Assembly: GCA_001683735.1 (NCBI GenBank)
Contig: LUGG01000007.1
Span: forward strand, 1,612,001-1,676,000
Source: Grifola frondosa
Lineage: Eukaryota > Basidiomycota > Agaricomycetes > Polyporales > Grifolaceae
DNA length: 64,000 nt
Reading direction: 5' to 3'
Within the stretch, counting starts at the first letter, position 1. Each line of letters begins with the position of its first letter. Made by a program: the position numbers and the translations under genes. The notes beneath the pieces are model-generated. The model saw nothing but the letters and a program-made list of their open reading frames with translations, ran no database searches and was not told the origin of the DNA. Below are positions 12,001 to 22,033 of the stretch, piece by piece.

Positions 12001-13208
12001 CGACCGAACGCGTTGTCCCTGCGAACACCAGACGTCACGAAAGCCGAAACAGGAGAAGCCGCTCGGGGACTCACACCCAACAGGCATTGTAGGTCCAACC
12101 GGCCGGGAGACCCGAAGTGACCGGGGCGACTGGATTGGTAGGATTACCGCCTCCACCACCGGCAGGGGGCTCAGGTCCATGCGAAAGAGTTCCAGTAAAG
12201 TTATAGACCTGTCGATCTGCTTAGCAACTTCTATTCAGGAAGCATGATGCGAGAGAAGCCCACGTTGAGCCGATTGGCACCACCGCAGAATTCAGAGCCA
12301 TTTCCCGCGCACGGCATGTTGCAATCGGTCAGCGGTGTGGGTGCACCCCCGTTTTCGAATACGGTATCGCAGACTACGCAAAAAGTGAGATTTCGGTAAA
12401 CTTGACGGGAAAGCAGCTTACAGCACTGCGTCGCGTACTCCATTCCGGAGAGAGGGTAGCCGGCATTGAAACAAGCGTCCGTGCAGCCTTCGACGGTGAA
12501 ATTGCCCAGTACGTTCACGCCTACTGCAAGAACGCGAGCATTGACCGAGTCGTTGTAACAGCCAAGAGACTCCCACTGGCCGACAGATGGGACTGTAATC
12601 GGGGGCGCAGGGGGTGGGACGCCACTCCAGTACACGTTCAAGCGATCTATTTGTGTCATATCAGAAGAACGCCAACTGCACTCATCAAACATGCACTCAC
12701 TTCCAGCGCCACAGGTTTCGTTTGGATTTCCGGTACAAGGAGAGTCGCAGTCCGTGTCCGTGACGTTAGTGCCTCCATTCGCTATAGTGTTACCACACCC
12801 TGATAAACGAGACACATGAGTTGCACATTCATCTCGCCAGGCCTATGCGGAAACTCACAACACTCCTGCGCATACTCCACGCCAGCGTAAATGAATGACT
12901 GGCCGGCGCAGAAGGCGACGCATGACTCGACCGTCATGCCGGTGGTGTTCGTGAAAGTTGCAGAGCCGAGTGTTCGCCCTCCGGGGTTGCCATCGGTGAA
13001 GCATCCGAGCGACTGCCATCCTGCAGGCAGTGTCGGGGCGTCCGAAGCTCGTGCAAAATGCGCGCTTGAGGGCACATGAACACCATAAGTAATCTAAACG
13101 ATGTCCACGACGAGATCAGCACAGCAGCGCAGACTCGAGATTATCATGGATACACACTAAAGGGAGCGTGAGCGCAAGCACTCCAGCGGAAGCAAGGAGG
13201 ATGGCCAT
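9020..13208 (-). CDS. Secreted glyoxal oxidase with four N-terminal WSC domains
   Basis: This is a copper-radical oxidase (AA5_1 family) that oxidises aldehydes such as glyoxal or methylglyoxal and releases H2O2 for extracellular peroxidases. The ATG at 13208 opens a signal peptide ([18 protein letters not shown]). Four Cys-rich WSC domains follow, at about 12690-13050, 12240-12600, 11740-12110 and 11110-11520, each with a CF/CY/CW/CL start, a T(V/I)E/QxC helix and a final CGG or similar; WSC domains bind glucans. The catalytic part shows [12 protein letters not shown] (thioether Cys, about 10745), [10 protein letters not shown] (cross-linked Tyr, about 10515), RLYHSEAT (axial Tyr and ligand His, about 9620) and [12 protein letters not shown] (second His, about 9250). 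The C terminus [20 protein letters not shown] is typical. Many short introns are present. One apparent base loss near 10461 shifts the frame. Which substrate it uses cannot be told from sequence. Confidence 0.93.
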
Positions 13209-16200
13209 CCTTAGCACTGCGGGGTGCCGTGGTATGAGAGCTTGCTGGTACCAAGCCTTATGTAGTCAAGCCCGAGCCGCTCAGATATGAATGATTCGAA
13301 CGAGAAGCTCGAAACGCGGGCGAGGAGATGTCCGATAGACTGGGATGCCTAACCAGACCCGCGCAGCGGAACACATCGCATCGCGCCTACCATCCTAACG
13401 CTGAGGGAGGCGCTTGTGCGGCACATCATCTAACGAGCGAGATGAGAACAGATTAGAACAGTCAGAAGGCGTTTGAAGGCACGGTCTCGTTGCACCAACT
13501 GACAGCGTAACAGAGTTCAATTACGTCCTGACAGCATTGCCCGAATTCGATGGGGATGCATCCGTACCTCAGGCTACGTGATGACTCGATCCTCCCGCCG
13601 CCCTTGCGTTCCAGGTTGCGCGGAACTTAATTGAGCACCGGGAAATGCGATGAATATGGAACTAGAGACCCGGAGCGGAGACAGCGAGGCCAAAGACCGA
13701 AATACAAGCAGTGTCCAAAATAGCAAGCCTCAGACGTTTGAAGAAATCAGTGAACCGAATCGACCGTTCAACGAAGCACTCTATATGGAGTGTGCAATGC
13801 AAGGAAGACAAATACTCTCATATGGGTCCAAGACGTCGGCGAGCCACGTGACGCGGCGCACAGAAGCAAATAATTCCATCTGAAGCAAGTTCGGCCCTCG
13901 GATGTATCGAGACAAGTAATAAATTCCCACTCACAAGCGATCCACTCAAGGCACTACGCTCTGCATCTTGATGGCATCGCGTACAGAGGAACATTGCCAG
14001 AAGAGCAAGTGACCAACGGTGCCTCGGAACTGACACCTCCTGAGCGTGCGCGAGGGGTCGAAGTAGTTGTAGACCTGATAAAGTCGCAGATTTGCCATAC
14101 GTCGCAGGAGCATACGGCTCTGCGGTCGAGCGAAACACATGCATAGATACGAAAGAATGCGCCGCCCCCTTGGATTCCTGATAGACGGATGCGTTTTTCG
14201 CACGGAACGGATTCGGGAGCAGTCACAAGGGAAACGAGTCTGTCCATCTGCGAGTCGCAGTCGGCCACCGCAAGCCTGCGCGAGAATCCGGATCCGACGG
14301 CGCAAGAGTGGAAGACGGACGCTTCCGTGGCATGAATCACACACAGATATAACTCATGTATAGACTTCGCTGCCCATCGTCGAGAACGACTGTGGCATGT
14401 TTCGCGCGGATTCTACGGGGGGGCATACAACGTTCCAGATGCTCTCCCCGCACGATCTCACATCTCATTCGACGTTATTCGTGGCATGGGAACAGGGGTC
14501 AATAGGATACGCGAGAGAATGAAGTCCGACTTTAAAGACATACTATCAGGAAAGTGACAAATCCGTCAGCTCTATCTCTCGAAGGACCAACCCTCCGAGA
14601 TCGAGGCCGTCAATCAATACCGAACGTTTCGATGCCAAGAAAGGAACAAGAAGGCGGCGAAAGTGGCTCTCGACGAATCTATATGTCAATGTCAAGTGCT
14701 CAGCACTGTCATGCGTGCATGTCCGAGCTCCGAGTCAAAGACGCAAGCACCTGCTTAGTATTGTGAGCGCGATCCTGCCATTCCACTGCGGAGTAGTCGA
14801 GACGACCAGATCCTTGCGCCGACGAGGTCCATAAACAGTCCGACGTCCAAACCTGCAGAACGAAGTCGGAAGTTGAAAAGGAGAATGTCTGCTCGCTGTG
14901 GGAATACCGATACTCAGCACAACGAATGAATGATCTCCCCGTGCGATAGGCAAAAAGACGTACGGATGCAGACCTGGCTGAGTCCATTCATGGGGTGTGC
15001 AGGCACGGAATCCTTGCATGCCGATGAGCATTACAGGAACACAGTCGGCAGCGGTGCTTGCTAGCAAACAGCTCGGGATTGCCTCCAACACAGAGCCGGT
15101 GCGGAACAGTCATGGGGACTTCAGTTCCTGAGCGAATCATGTCAATAGCAATCGATGCATGCGATCACCCGGACGGTCATGGATCGGACGTTGTTTCCGA
15201 CAGGGCCATACACGCATCATTCGTAGAAGTCTGGAGAAAACATACCGAGTACGGGGCGGAGGATAGCATTTGCGCCCTCATCAGCAAGCTGACGCTGGAA
15301 ATATCCGGGATGATCGAGAGAGAACACTAGCCCCGCAATGCCGAGCAATGCGTTCTCCATATGAATGATGTGAACGGACTATCAGAAAATGCTTTCTACA
15401 ATGGGATTGCATGGGCGCACCGCTCAGCTGAATCAGGTTCCGGCTTGTGATGTGAACGTAACGAAAATGCGTGCAAAGCCTGCGGCGGATGCGCAGATAA
15501 GATCCACATTCGCCTATTGAGACGCGGTATTGAATGGACTGTGATAACACCGTCGGCGTCGAACAGGAATGCTCGCTTATTCAACTTTGCAGCGACGCGC
15601 GGAAGTGCGCATGACTCGACTGCATTTAGAATGTTAGAAAGAAGTCTGCCACAGACGCTGTGTGTCGGTAGGAGCCGCCATGGAAGGCGCCAAAGGGTGC
15701 ATCGATAAACGGGTCAATGACCCGGGTCCCAAGTTGAGGTGCAAGATGCGTCATGGGCATACATAGCGAGCAGAAGACGGATGTGGGATACCTAAGATGG
15801 GCTCTACTCCACAACAGTGGGATAACGTTGACGGCGACGGCAGAATCAATCAGAGGCTGAATGACTGAGCGGCTTATATTTTGCTAATCCACAGTAGGTA
15901 AAATGGAGCGTCTGGCGGGCATAAAGAGGTACGGGGGGGGGCGTGATGTGGCTGAAGATAGCTAGTGCCCTCCACCTGGCCGTCGAAGGAGAGATTGCGG
16001 CTGGGAGGGCGCAGCAGGACTGGAAAGGGTTGAGAGTGGGTTGAGAGGGGGATTTCGGAAAAGAGGAAGGATATGGGAGGGACGAAGGAGGAAACTCCCA
16101 CGCCTCAAATTGTGGCGTCTGCGGCAGGGCGGGGCGCGAACCTTCTTTGCCTCGCCCACCATCCCCGCCCAATCTTACTCGCGGTCAGTCAACTTTGTTT

Positions 16201-16315
16201 TTAAACTTTACTTGTATTTTTGCTAACAATCACCACATGGTCAACCACCTTCTCTCTTCGCTGTCTTTCACGATGTCCGCGATGCTGCAATATTTAGTAA
16301 TCCGCATCCCGCCAC
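13209..16315. other. 3.1 kb gene-poor region
   Basis: No gene can be supported. Overlapping open frames of 60-130 codons exist on both strands (for example minus 13946-14344, minus 14735-15091, plus 15058-15330, minus 15281-15550) but none shows a domain I recognise or joins convincingly through splice sites. It may hold a decayed gene on the minus strand. The glyoxal oxidase promoter must lie just right of 13208 and the WOPR-factor promoter just left of 16316, where the sequence is T- and C-rich (16180-16290). Confidence 0.45.
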
Positions 16316-17859
16316 ATGTCCCACGACGCCCATGCCCACTCTCTCTCCACACAGAGCAACTCTAACACCTGGACTGAGCCCCCCTGGTCGGGTTGGATAG
16401 AGACGACCGGCGATGCTCTCTTGATCTTGGAGGCCGCGCGTCGAGGTCTCATCCCAAGGGTCACCCGGCGTCTCGTCGACTCTGAGCGCAAGATGATTAC
16501 TTCTGGCTCCGTATTTGTCTTCGACGAGGACGAAAGTGGCATCAAGCGGTGGACCGATGGCTTCTTCTGGAGCCCTAGCCGCATCCTGGGCAACTTCCTC
16601 CTCTATCGTGAGACTGAGAAGCGAGGCGCCGGTCATAGGAGCGCCCGTTCAGAGCAAGCTGTGGTCACAGACGTTAACGAGCAGTCGCAGTACAATGTCG
16701 AGGGTGTGAAGCTCGAGGGGCAGACGTTGAGCAGGCCGAAGAGCGAGTCCAATCGTCTTGGTATCGACCGCCAACGGGAGCGGAGCTTAGTCGGTAGCCT
16801 CACGAATAGCTACAAGTTTAAGCCGGGGGGCATGATGAAGAAGGTACGCATCATGCTCTATGATGTATCATGCATCTATCTTTTGCGTTCGTCGTTACCT
16901 TGTTATGTTTTCTATCGTGATTCTGTTATCACCTTCGCCTTTCACCTGTATCTCTATCCTCTATCCCTGCGATCTACATCGTGTGTCGTGCAAGAGGCTG
17001 ACCTTCTGAATGAACAGACATTCTCCCTCACTATCGGAGGTGTGGCTCAACACCTTATCTCTTATTACAAAATCGAAGATGTCGAACAAGGCCGCCTCCG
17101 CTCCCCCTCTACCCTTCCCGAACTTGCCTCCCTCAATATCAGTCCCGAGTACCTCGACAAGACACATTTCCGTAACCCTCCCAAAGTCGACATTGGTGTC
17201 GATGGCTTGCCACGCTATGTCGGTGAGGCGGACGACGTCGACCTCTCTCCTCGCCTTCTTCCTGCGCCGCTGTCGTCCGGGCTACCATACTACCCGGAGT
17301 CCGAGGCCGGACCGAGCAAACGTAACAGACGCTATGATCCTATAGCGCCACGGGAACGCCAGCGAAGCGTTCGCGCAAGAAGAATAGTTCTACGCAGCAA
17401 GATGCTGCGTCGGGCGAGGCGCAAGCCCTGTCCGTGTCCGTCCAACAGCCACAGCCAGGCTACCCAGACGCGAGCGGTTCAAGCCCGACCGCCCCGCTGC
17501 CCCCGTATGCGCCGTACAATTACTACAGCTATCCTGTTCCACACATGTATTCACCAGGCCCGTATCCGCCTCCCCCCGGAGGTGCTCCAGCTCCCGCGTC
17601 CACCCCGCCGCAGCAGAGTCCATCTCCGCCGCAGCTGACGTATCCTGGGTACCCGCCTGCGCCAGGCGAGGCTTCGCAGCCGTCGCCTGCGATGTATGCA
17701 CAGTACTATCCGCCGCCGCCGCACGGGTATGCAGCATACCCCGGCTGGCCGCACTACTCGGGCTACCCCCCGCCGCAGGCTCCTCCACCGCCGCCGTCTG
17801 GGGCAGATGGCTCGGGGGCACAAGCCGGGGAGGGCGGGACAGGCGGCAATAACGCGTGA
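16316..17859 (+). CDS. Gti1/Pac2 (WOPR) family transcription factor
   Basis: WOPR regulators control switching, sporulation and pathogenic or developmental programmes in fungi (Wor1, Gti1, Pac2, Ryp1). The N-terminal half of the DNA-binding fold is WSGWIETTGDALLILEAARR, then GLIPRVTRRL, then SGSVFVFDEDESGIKRWTDG and FWSPSRILGNFLLYRE (residues about 24-105). The second half follows: YKFKPGGMMKK, a roughly 177-nt intron from about 16841 to 17017, then TFSLTIGGVAQHLISYY. The C-terminal third is low complexity, rich in Pro, Tyr, Gly and Ala (17440-17859), as is common for family activation tails. Near 17352 one G seems lost: the frame with KRSRKKNSSTQQ and the Pro/Tyr-rich tail is offset from the upstream frame. 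The start at 16316 is chosen because the WOPR fold begins within 25 residues. Targets cannot be inferred here. Confidence 0.9.
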
Positions 17860-18216
17860 GGTAGGGTGCAGAGTATGAAATTGTATAAAGTGGTCCGTCG
17901 AGTGTACGATATGTTTTGCGGTCTCCGAGTTCGTTGGGCGCGTTCTGAACGTTTTCTCTCCGTTGTATGCATACCGCTTTGCTCTGCCGTTTTACTGTTA
18001 CGCTAGTCCTCTGTTCTCCCGTATACCTGACCCGGTTGTAACTTCCGTCGTCCCTCCGTTGTATTTGTAACGTTTTCTTTGAGATTCTAATTAGTGCGTA
18101 GACAATTGGATCAGTAATGACTACATTGTGTGGGTTCAAGCACATCTTACTTAGTAGGGATTTGAATTCATTTAATTTTAAATATATTCATTTCAAAATA
18201 TTTTATGGGAAATGAA
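17860..18216. other. WOPR gene 3' flank grading into AT-rich DNA
   Basis: The sequence is T-rich 3' flank without coding signal. From about 18150 the base composition drops to strongly AT-rich directly before the tRNA-Phe gene. Confidence 0.5.
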
Positions 18217-18289
18217 GCCGGGATAGCTCAGCTGGGAGAGCAACAGACTGAAGTTCTGGAGGTCCCGTGTTCAATCCACGGTCCTGGCA
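18217..18289 (+). tRNA. tRNA-Phe(GAA), intronless
   Basis: A 73-nt cloverleaf: acceptor GCCGGGA/TCCTGGC with one G-T pair, D stem GCTC/GAGC, anticodon loop CTGAAGT with GAA, and T stem CCGTG/CACGG with loop TTCAATC, followed by discriminator A. Pair 27-43 is A-G, a small flaw. No intron is present, unlike the yeast tRNA-Phe genes. Confidence 0.95.
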
Positions 18290-18292
18290 TTA

Positions 18293-18297
18293 TTTTT
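18293..18297 (+). terminator. RNA polymerase III terminator (T5)
   Basis: Five T residues begin four bases after the tRNA-Phe discriminator base, adequate for RNA polymerase III termination. Confidence 0.75.
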
Positions 18298-18880
18298 AGG
18301 TTGCATCGCTGGTCAATCCCGTCCAGCCGCCGATCGAGCAAGAGCCAGCACAACCTAGCAATGTATAATATATAGATAGTACTAGATAGGGATGAGCTGT
18401 ACTAGTTAAGGATGGCCAAAATCATAGCATGTAAGAGCATGGTTGAGCGGAATACAATTCATAAAATAATGCTAGCTCTTGCTAGACAAATTTTCGGTTT
18501 GATTTTCGGATCTTTCGGTTCACTCGATTAGGAAGGAGCAACGACAAAAGAATTGATTCTTGCTATATAGCGCTAGACAGGATACAATGAAAGGGGCCCG
18601 ATCGCTACGCAACTACAGTCCGAGACCACCTAAGAAGTACATAGCGTCCAAAAAGATCCGCGCGGGATGTTGAGACCTCCGCAACTGTCCAGCCGGGCAC
18701 TGTTGAAGTACCTGGCTGGAATGCATACACGAACGCGGGCGAAACGAAGCAGCGGGATGTTGCAATCCTCTGGTACATGCCATGCTATGCGAGTTGAATC
18801 ACATAGAGGCTATAAAAAGGATGAGTTAGTTTTTCAGTTTTGATTTTGTAAAGGACTCACCTCCAAATCATAGATACCAT
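18298..18880. other. AT-rich spacer between tRNA-Phe and the accessory block
   Basis: There is no coding signal. AT-rich sequence with repeated CTAG-type words (18360-18600) turns into GC-richer sequence in which GCGGGATGTTG or close relatives occur twice (about 18660 and 18750). These may be degenerate subterminal repeats of the neighbouring mobile element, which I cannot prove. Confidence 0.4.
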
Positions 18881-21800
18881 TCAAGATGCAGCCGGAACAC
18901 TCGATCCACCATCCTGTGGTGTGGAGGTTGTTGCCATGGCCGATACGTTCGGCGGAGTGACAACAGCGGCGGACTTTTTCTGTAGTGAAACCGTATCCGC
19001 GCTCGTAAATATCGAAATCTCGATGAAATAAATGCACTTACCAAGTCCCTCGCCCGTGCCTTGTACGCATCTTGCTGCGTAGCTGACAACCCTTTCCAGT
19101 GGACATCGAATTGGTCTTTGGAGCCACCTGGGTTTTGTGCACGCCATTCGCCTCCATAGATATTCCTGGAAAAGAAAGAAGTAAGTATAGAGTGACGAAG
19201 GAACATCGATAGGCACATACCTCGCCGTGACCGCACTATTCGGCCACAACTCCGGCATTCCTGCTGTCGACTGCGGAGAAGGTTTGGCCTTCCGACCACG
19301 CGCTGATCGTACACGACATGCGCCAGCGTCGTCTTGAACCCCTGTCCTTAACGAGGTGTTGACTGTAGCGGCAGCTGTCAGCTCACCGGCCGGTGCCGAA
19401 ACAGGAGTGGGAGGATTAGCAGTTTCTGTAGCGGAAGTAGGTGTCGCGGGGCTGGAGAAAGCGTTGGGAACCGTGTGCCAAGTGGAGTCGGGGGCGATTC
19501 GAGTAGATAATGCTGACAACGGCAGCATTATTGCAGACAGATTGGAAGGTGCCGGCGTCGCCGATGCTGATGCCACCGAAGGCCGAGATATGGATGAGGT
19601 GGTGGTCATCGCCGTCGGAACGGCAAGATCATTCACTGACGGATTGGACGCCGAAGTGGATGTCTCCCCTACTGCTACCGATGCACTTGCTGCCGCTATA
19701 GACATGTCAGCTGCCACGGTCGCTCCTATCGCGGCCAACGCACCTGTCTCTACGGTCGTGGTTGCGCCGTTCACGGTTGGTGCATCCACTGCTGCCTCTA
19801 CTACTGCCGATGCACCTTCCTCCACGCTTGTAACTGCCCCCGCACCTGCCGCCATGGCTGTGGATGCGCCTGACACTGCGTTCGCCGCAGTTGCGCCGGT
19901 CACCGCGTTCGTCGCGGCTGTGCCTGTCACCGCATTCGCTGTGGTTGCGCCGGTTGGTGCATTCGCCGTGGGTGCCGTGACAGTTGTTTCTGATGTGGTG
20001 GTAACGGTCGTCCATGTCGCCGCAGTCGCCGTCGTTGCAATTGTCGCAGTCGCTGAAGTCGTCGCCACTGTCGGCATCACGGCCGGTGTCACAGCAGAGG
20101 TGGGAGAACCAGTCCCTTCTTGCACATCCATGGGTGATATCACATTCGCCGATGTCACATCACCCATTGGAGAGTCGGAAGAACCATTCCGCGGAGGAGA
20201 TGGTGATGCTGTGGCGTTGAATGCCACGGAAGATCTAAAGTCAACGTAGCATTAGTAGGAAGGAAATTGATGAACTGTGACGTACAGAGGGCTTCCAGGT
20301 AAGGACGGTGTTCTTCTGATCTTGGCGGGAGGCATGATTGAATGTGGTGCGCTACGCTTTCGGCTACTCCCAGTCGACGCAGACCTAAGATGATGTGAGG
20401 CCACAGAAGGCGAAGACGAATTGGGCGATGCGGGTGGGCCTGCGTCGGAGCCAAATTCATTGTCAGAATCACACGAAGAAGTTAGTGTAGCGATCTCAGC
20501 CTCCACGTTAATCGGCGTGCGAGAGATACCCTTTCCGAAACTGCGCCGAACTCCTTGGTGCCATGTAGAATAGAGGGTACTGATAATAGTTTGAACTTTC
20601 CAGTGCGCCGGCTTGTCGCACAGCTGAAGCTCTGGAAATTCATGTTCGAGTTCGCCTTCGACATAACGCGCGGCGTAATGCTGATCTTCCCCCAGCTTTT
20701 GACGGCCCAACCAAACGTGAGAAGCTCGTTAAAGAGCTGGCTTGCGCGGCGCCGAAGCTCGTCGAGGCGATATTGCGGCATAATCTGGCCATGCTCGTCC
20801 TCAACGAAGGGGAAAACGGTGTTCGGCTCAGAGTCGGGATCGAAGGACTTGTGATGAGGGTGCTTTGTAATAGTGGTCGCGTTTCCAGCCTCCGACTTCT
20901 CGCGCGCCCTCCAAATCTTCACGTTCGGATATCTTTGACGATCGGGTGGTGAGTGCAGAGGTCGTATGAGAAGACTGGATGCCGGAGATGGGAGACTGCC
21001 TGGGAGATCGCTGGAACTTGTCGATGCTGATGCTGATGCCGACGCCGACGCCGACGAGGACGACATCGAAGGTGGCGTGATATTCGGTAATAGGACATTA
21101 CCGCTCTCCGCAGCAAGTCCCGGCATTGTGGAAATAAAGCGGTGAACAAGATTGCTAGGCAAAAATAAGTATGAATTCTGCATATGCTTAGCCACTTACC
21201 GAAGCATTCGATTCTCCGTTCTGAGTTCGATAAAGTCGCGCACCGTCGGCGCTGGATCGTCGCTGAATGAAGACGAGGAATACGACCGGGCCAACTGCCC
21301 ATTTTCCTGCTGAAGCAAGTATATTAGCCACACAACCATACTCGTATAGTGCACTTACGCTGTATGACGAAAGAAATTCAACTCGAGGACTGGCGTTGCT
21401 TCCTAACTGGGCATCGCCGATGCCCGCAACGTCTTCGCTTAATGCTCGGCGGCACTCGAAGGGGCTGCTAGGTTCAAGTTCCAAAGATGGAGAATACATG
21501 CGGGAAGGGTCTGAATTGTTGCGAGACTGAGAATGTGACATACTAAGTTGTGGACCATTTGAGTGATGGTCAAATGAGTACAGATGGGGGACTGAGCCAC
21601 TGCGAGATAAGACGGGGCATTTCCACGCGACGCTGAGTGCCCGCGGGGAGGCATTGAATGATCACGAAAGAAAGAGGCAGGAATGTTGAGCTGAGATCTG
21701 TGAGATGTACCGTCTGGAGATGTGGAGTGTGGATAGCCGGGAGCCATTGGTGGATCCTGAGAGCCGCTCGAAGATTCGGTGTGTGACAAGGAAAGCGAGC

Positions 21801-22023
21801 TTGTATCAGTGAGGTAGTCGTCCGAGGCGTCTGAAGTGCAAGTGGGGAAGGAACGATGCTTCATCTTGTAGGCGGACGGCGTTGGAGATTTAAAACGAAG
21901 GCGACCACGTTGAAAGTGCATTGAAGCGTCGTGGACTAGTATGACATGTGACATAGTCACGCAGTCACTTTCAACTTCGAGTTCGACGAACTCATCGAGT
22001 TCAACGTAGCTAGCTACCTTCAT
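18881..22023 (-). CDS. Low-complexity protein of a lineage-expanded Agaricomycete family, divergent from the Tnp2 transposase
   Basis: I do not know a function. The protein opens with an acidic segment (VELDEFVELEVESD), then a Ser-rich region, then a charged helix with DFIELRTENRMLR (about 21240). A domain-like part follows: FPFVEDEHGQIMPQYRLDEL, an RRRASQLFNELL helix and YVEGELEHEFPELQLCD with KPAHWKVQTIISTLYSTW (20540-20840). Proteins with this FP-x-VED to WK order recur, to my recollection, as unnamed families in Agaricomycete genomes. Next comes a Thr/Ala/Val repeat region (about 19400-20110), and a C-terminal motif, NIYGGEWRAQNPGGSKDQF (about 19110-19165). The stop is at 18881. Apparent one-base losses lie near 20711 and 21550. 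The first ATG (22023) is 10 bp from the transposase ATG on the other strand, so one of the two starts may be wrong or the pair may share a mobile element. Confidence 0.6.
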
Positions 22024-22033
22024 CTTCTTCGTA

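Noticed and set aside
14784..14791. Another CACTGCGG like the transposon end
   Set aside because: Only the 8-mer matches; the next bases do not follow the terminal repeat and no partner end is seen, so chance is sufficient.
13946..15850. Possible pheromone receptor or other mating-type gene in the gap
   Set aside because: I looked for the helices and motifs of STE3-type receptors and homeodomain genes and found none that hold up across frames.
19356..20249. A 297-codon plus-strand frame rich in Ala and Val
   Set aside because: It is the antisense shadow of the Thr/Ala/Val repeat region of the minus-strand gene 18881-22023.
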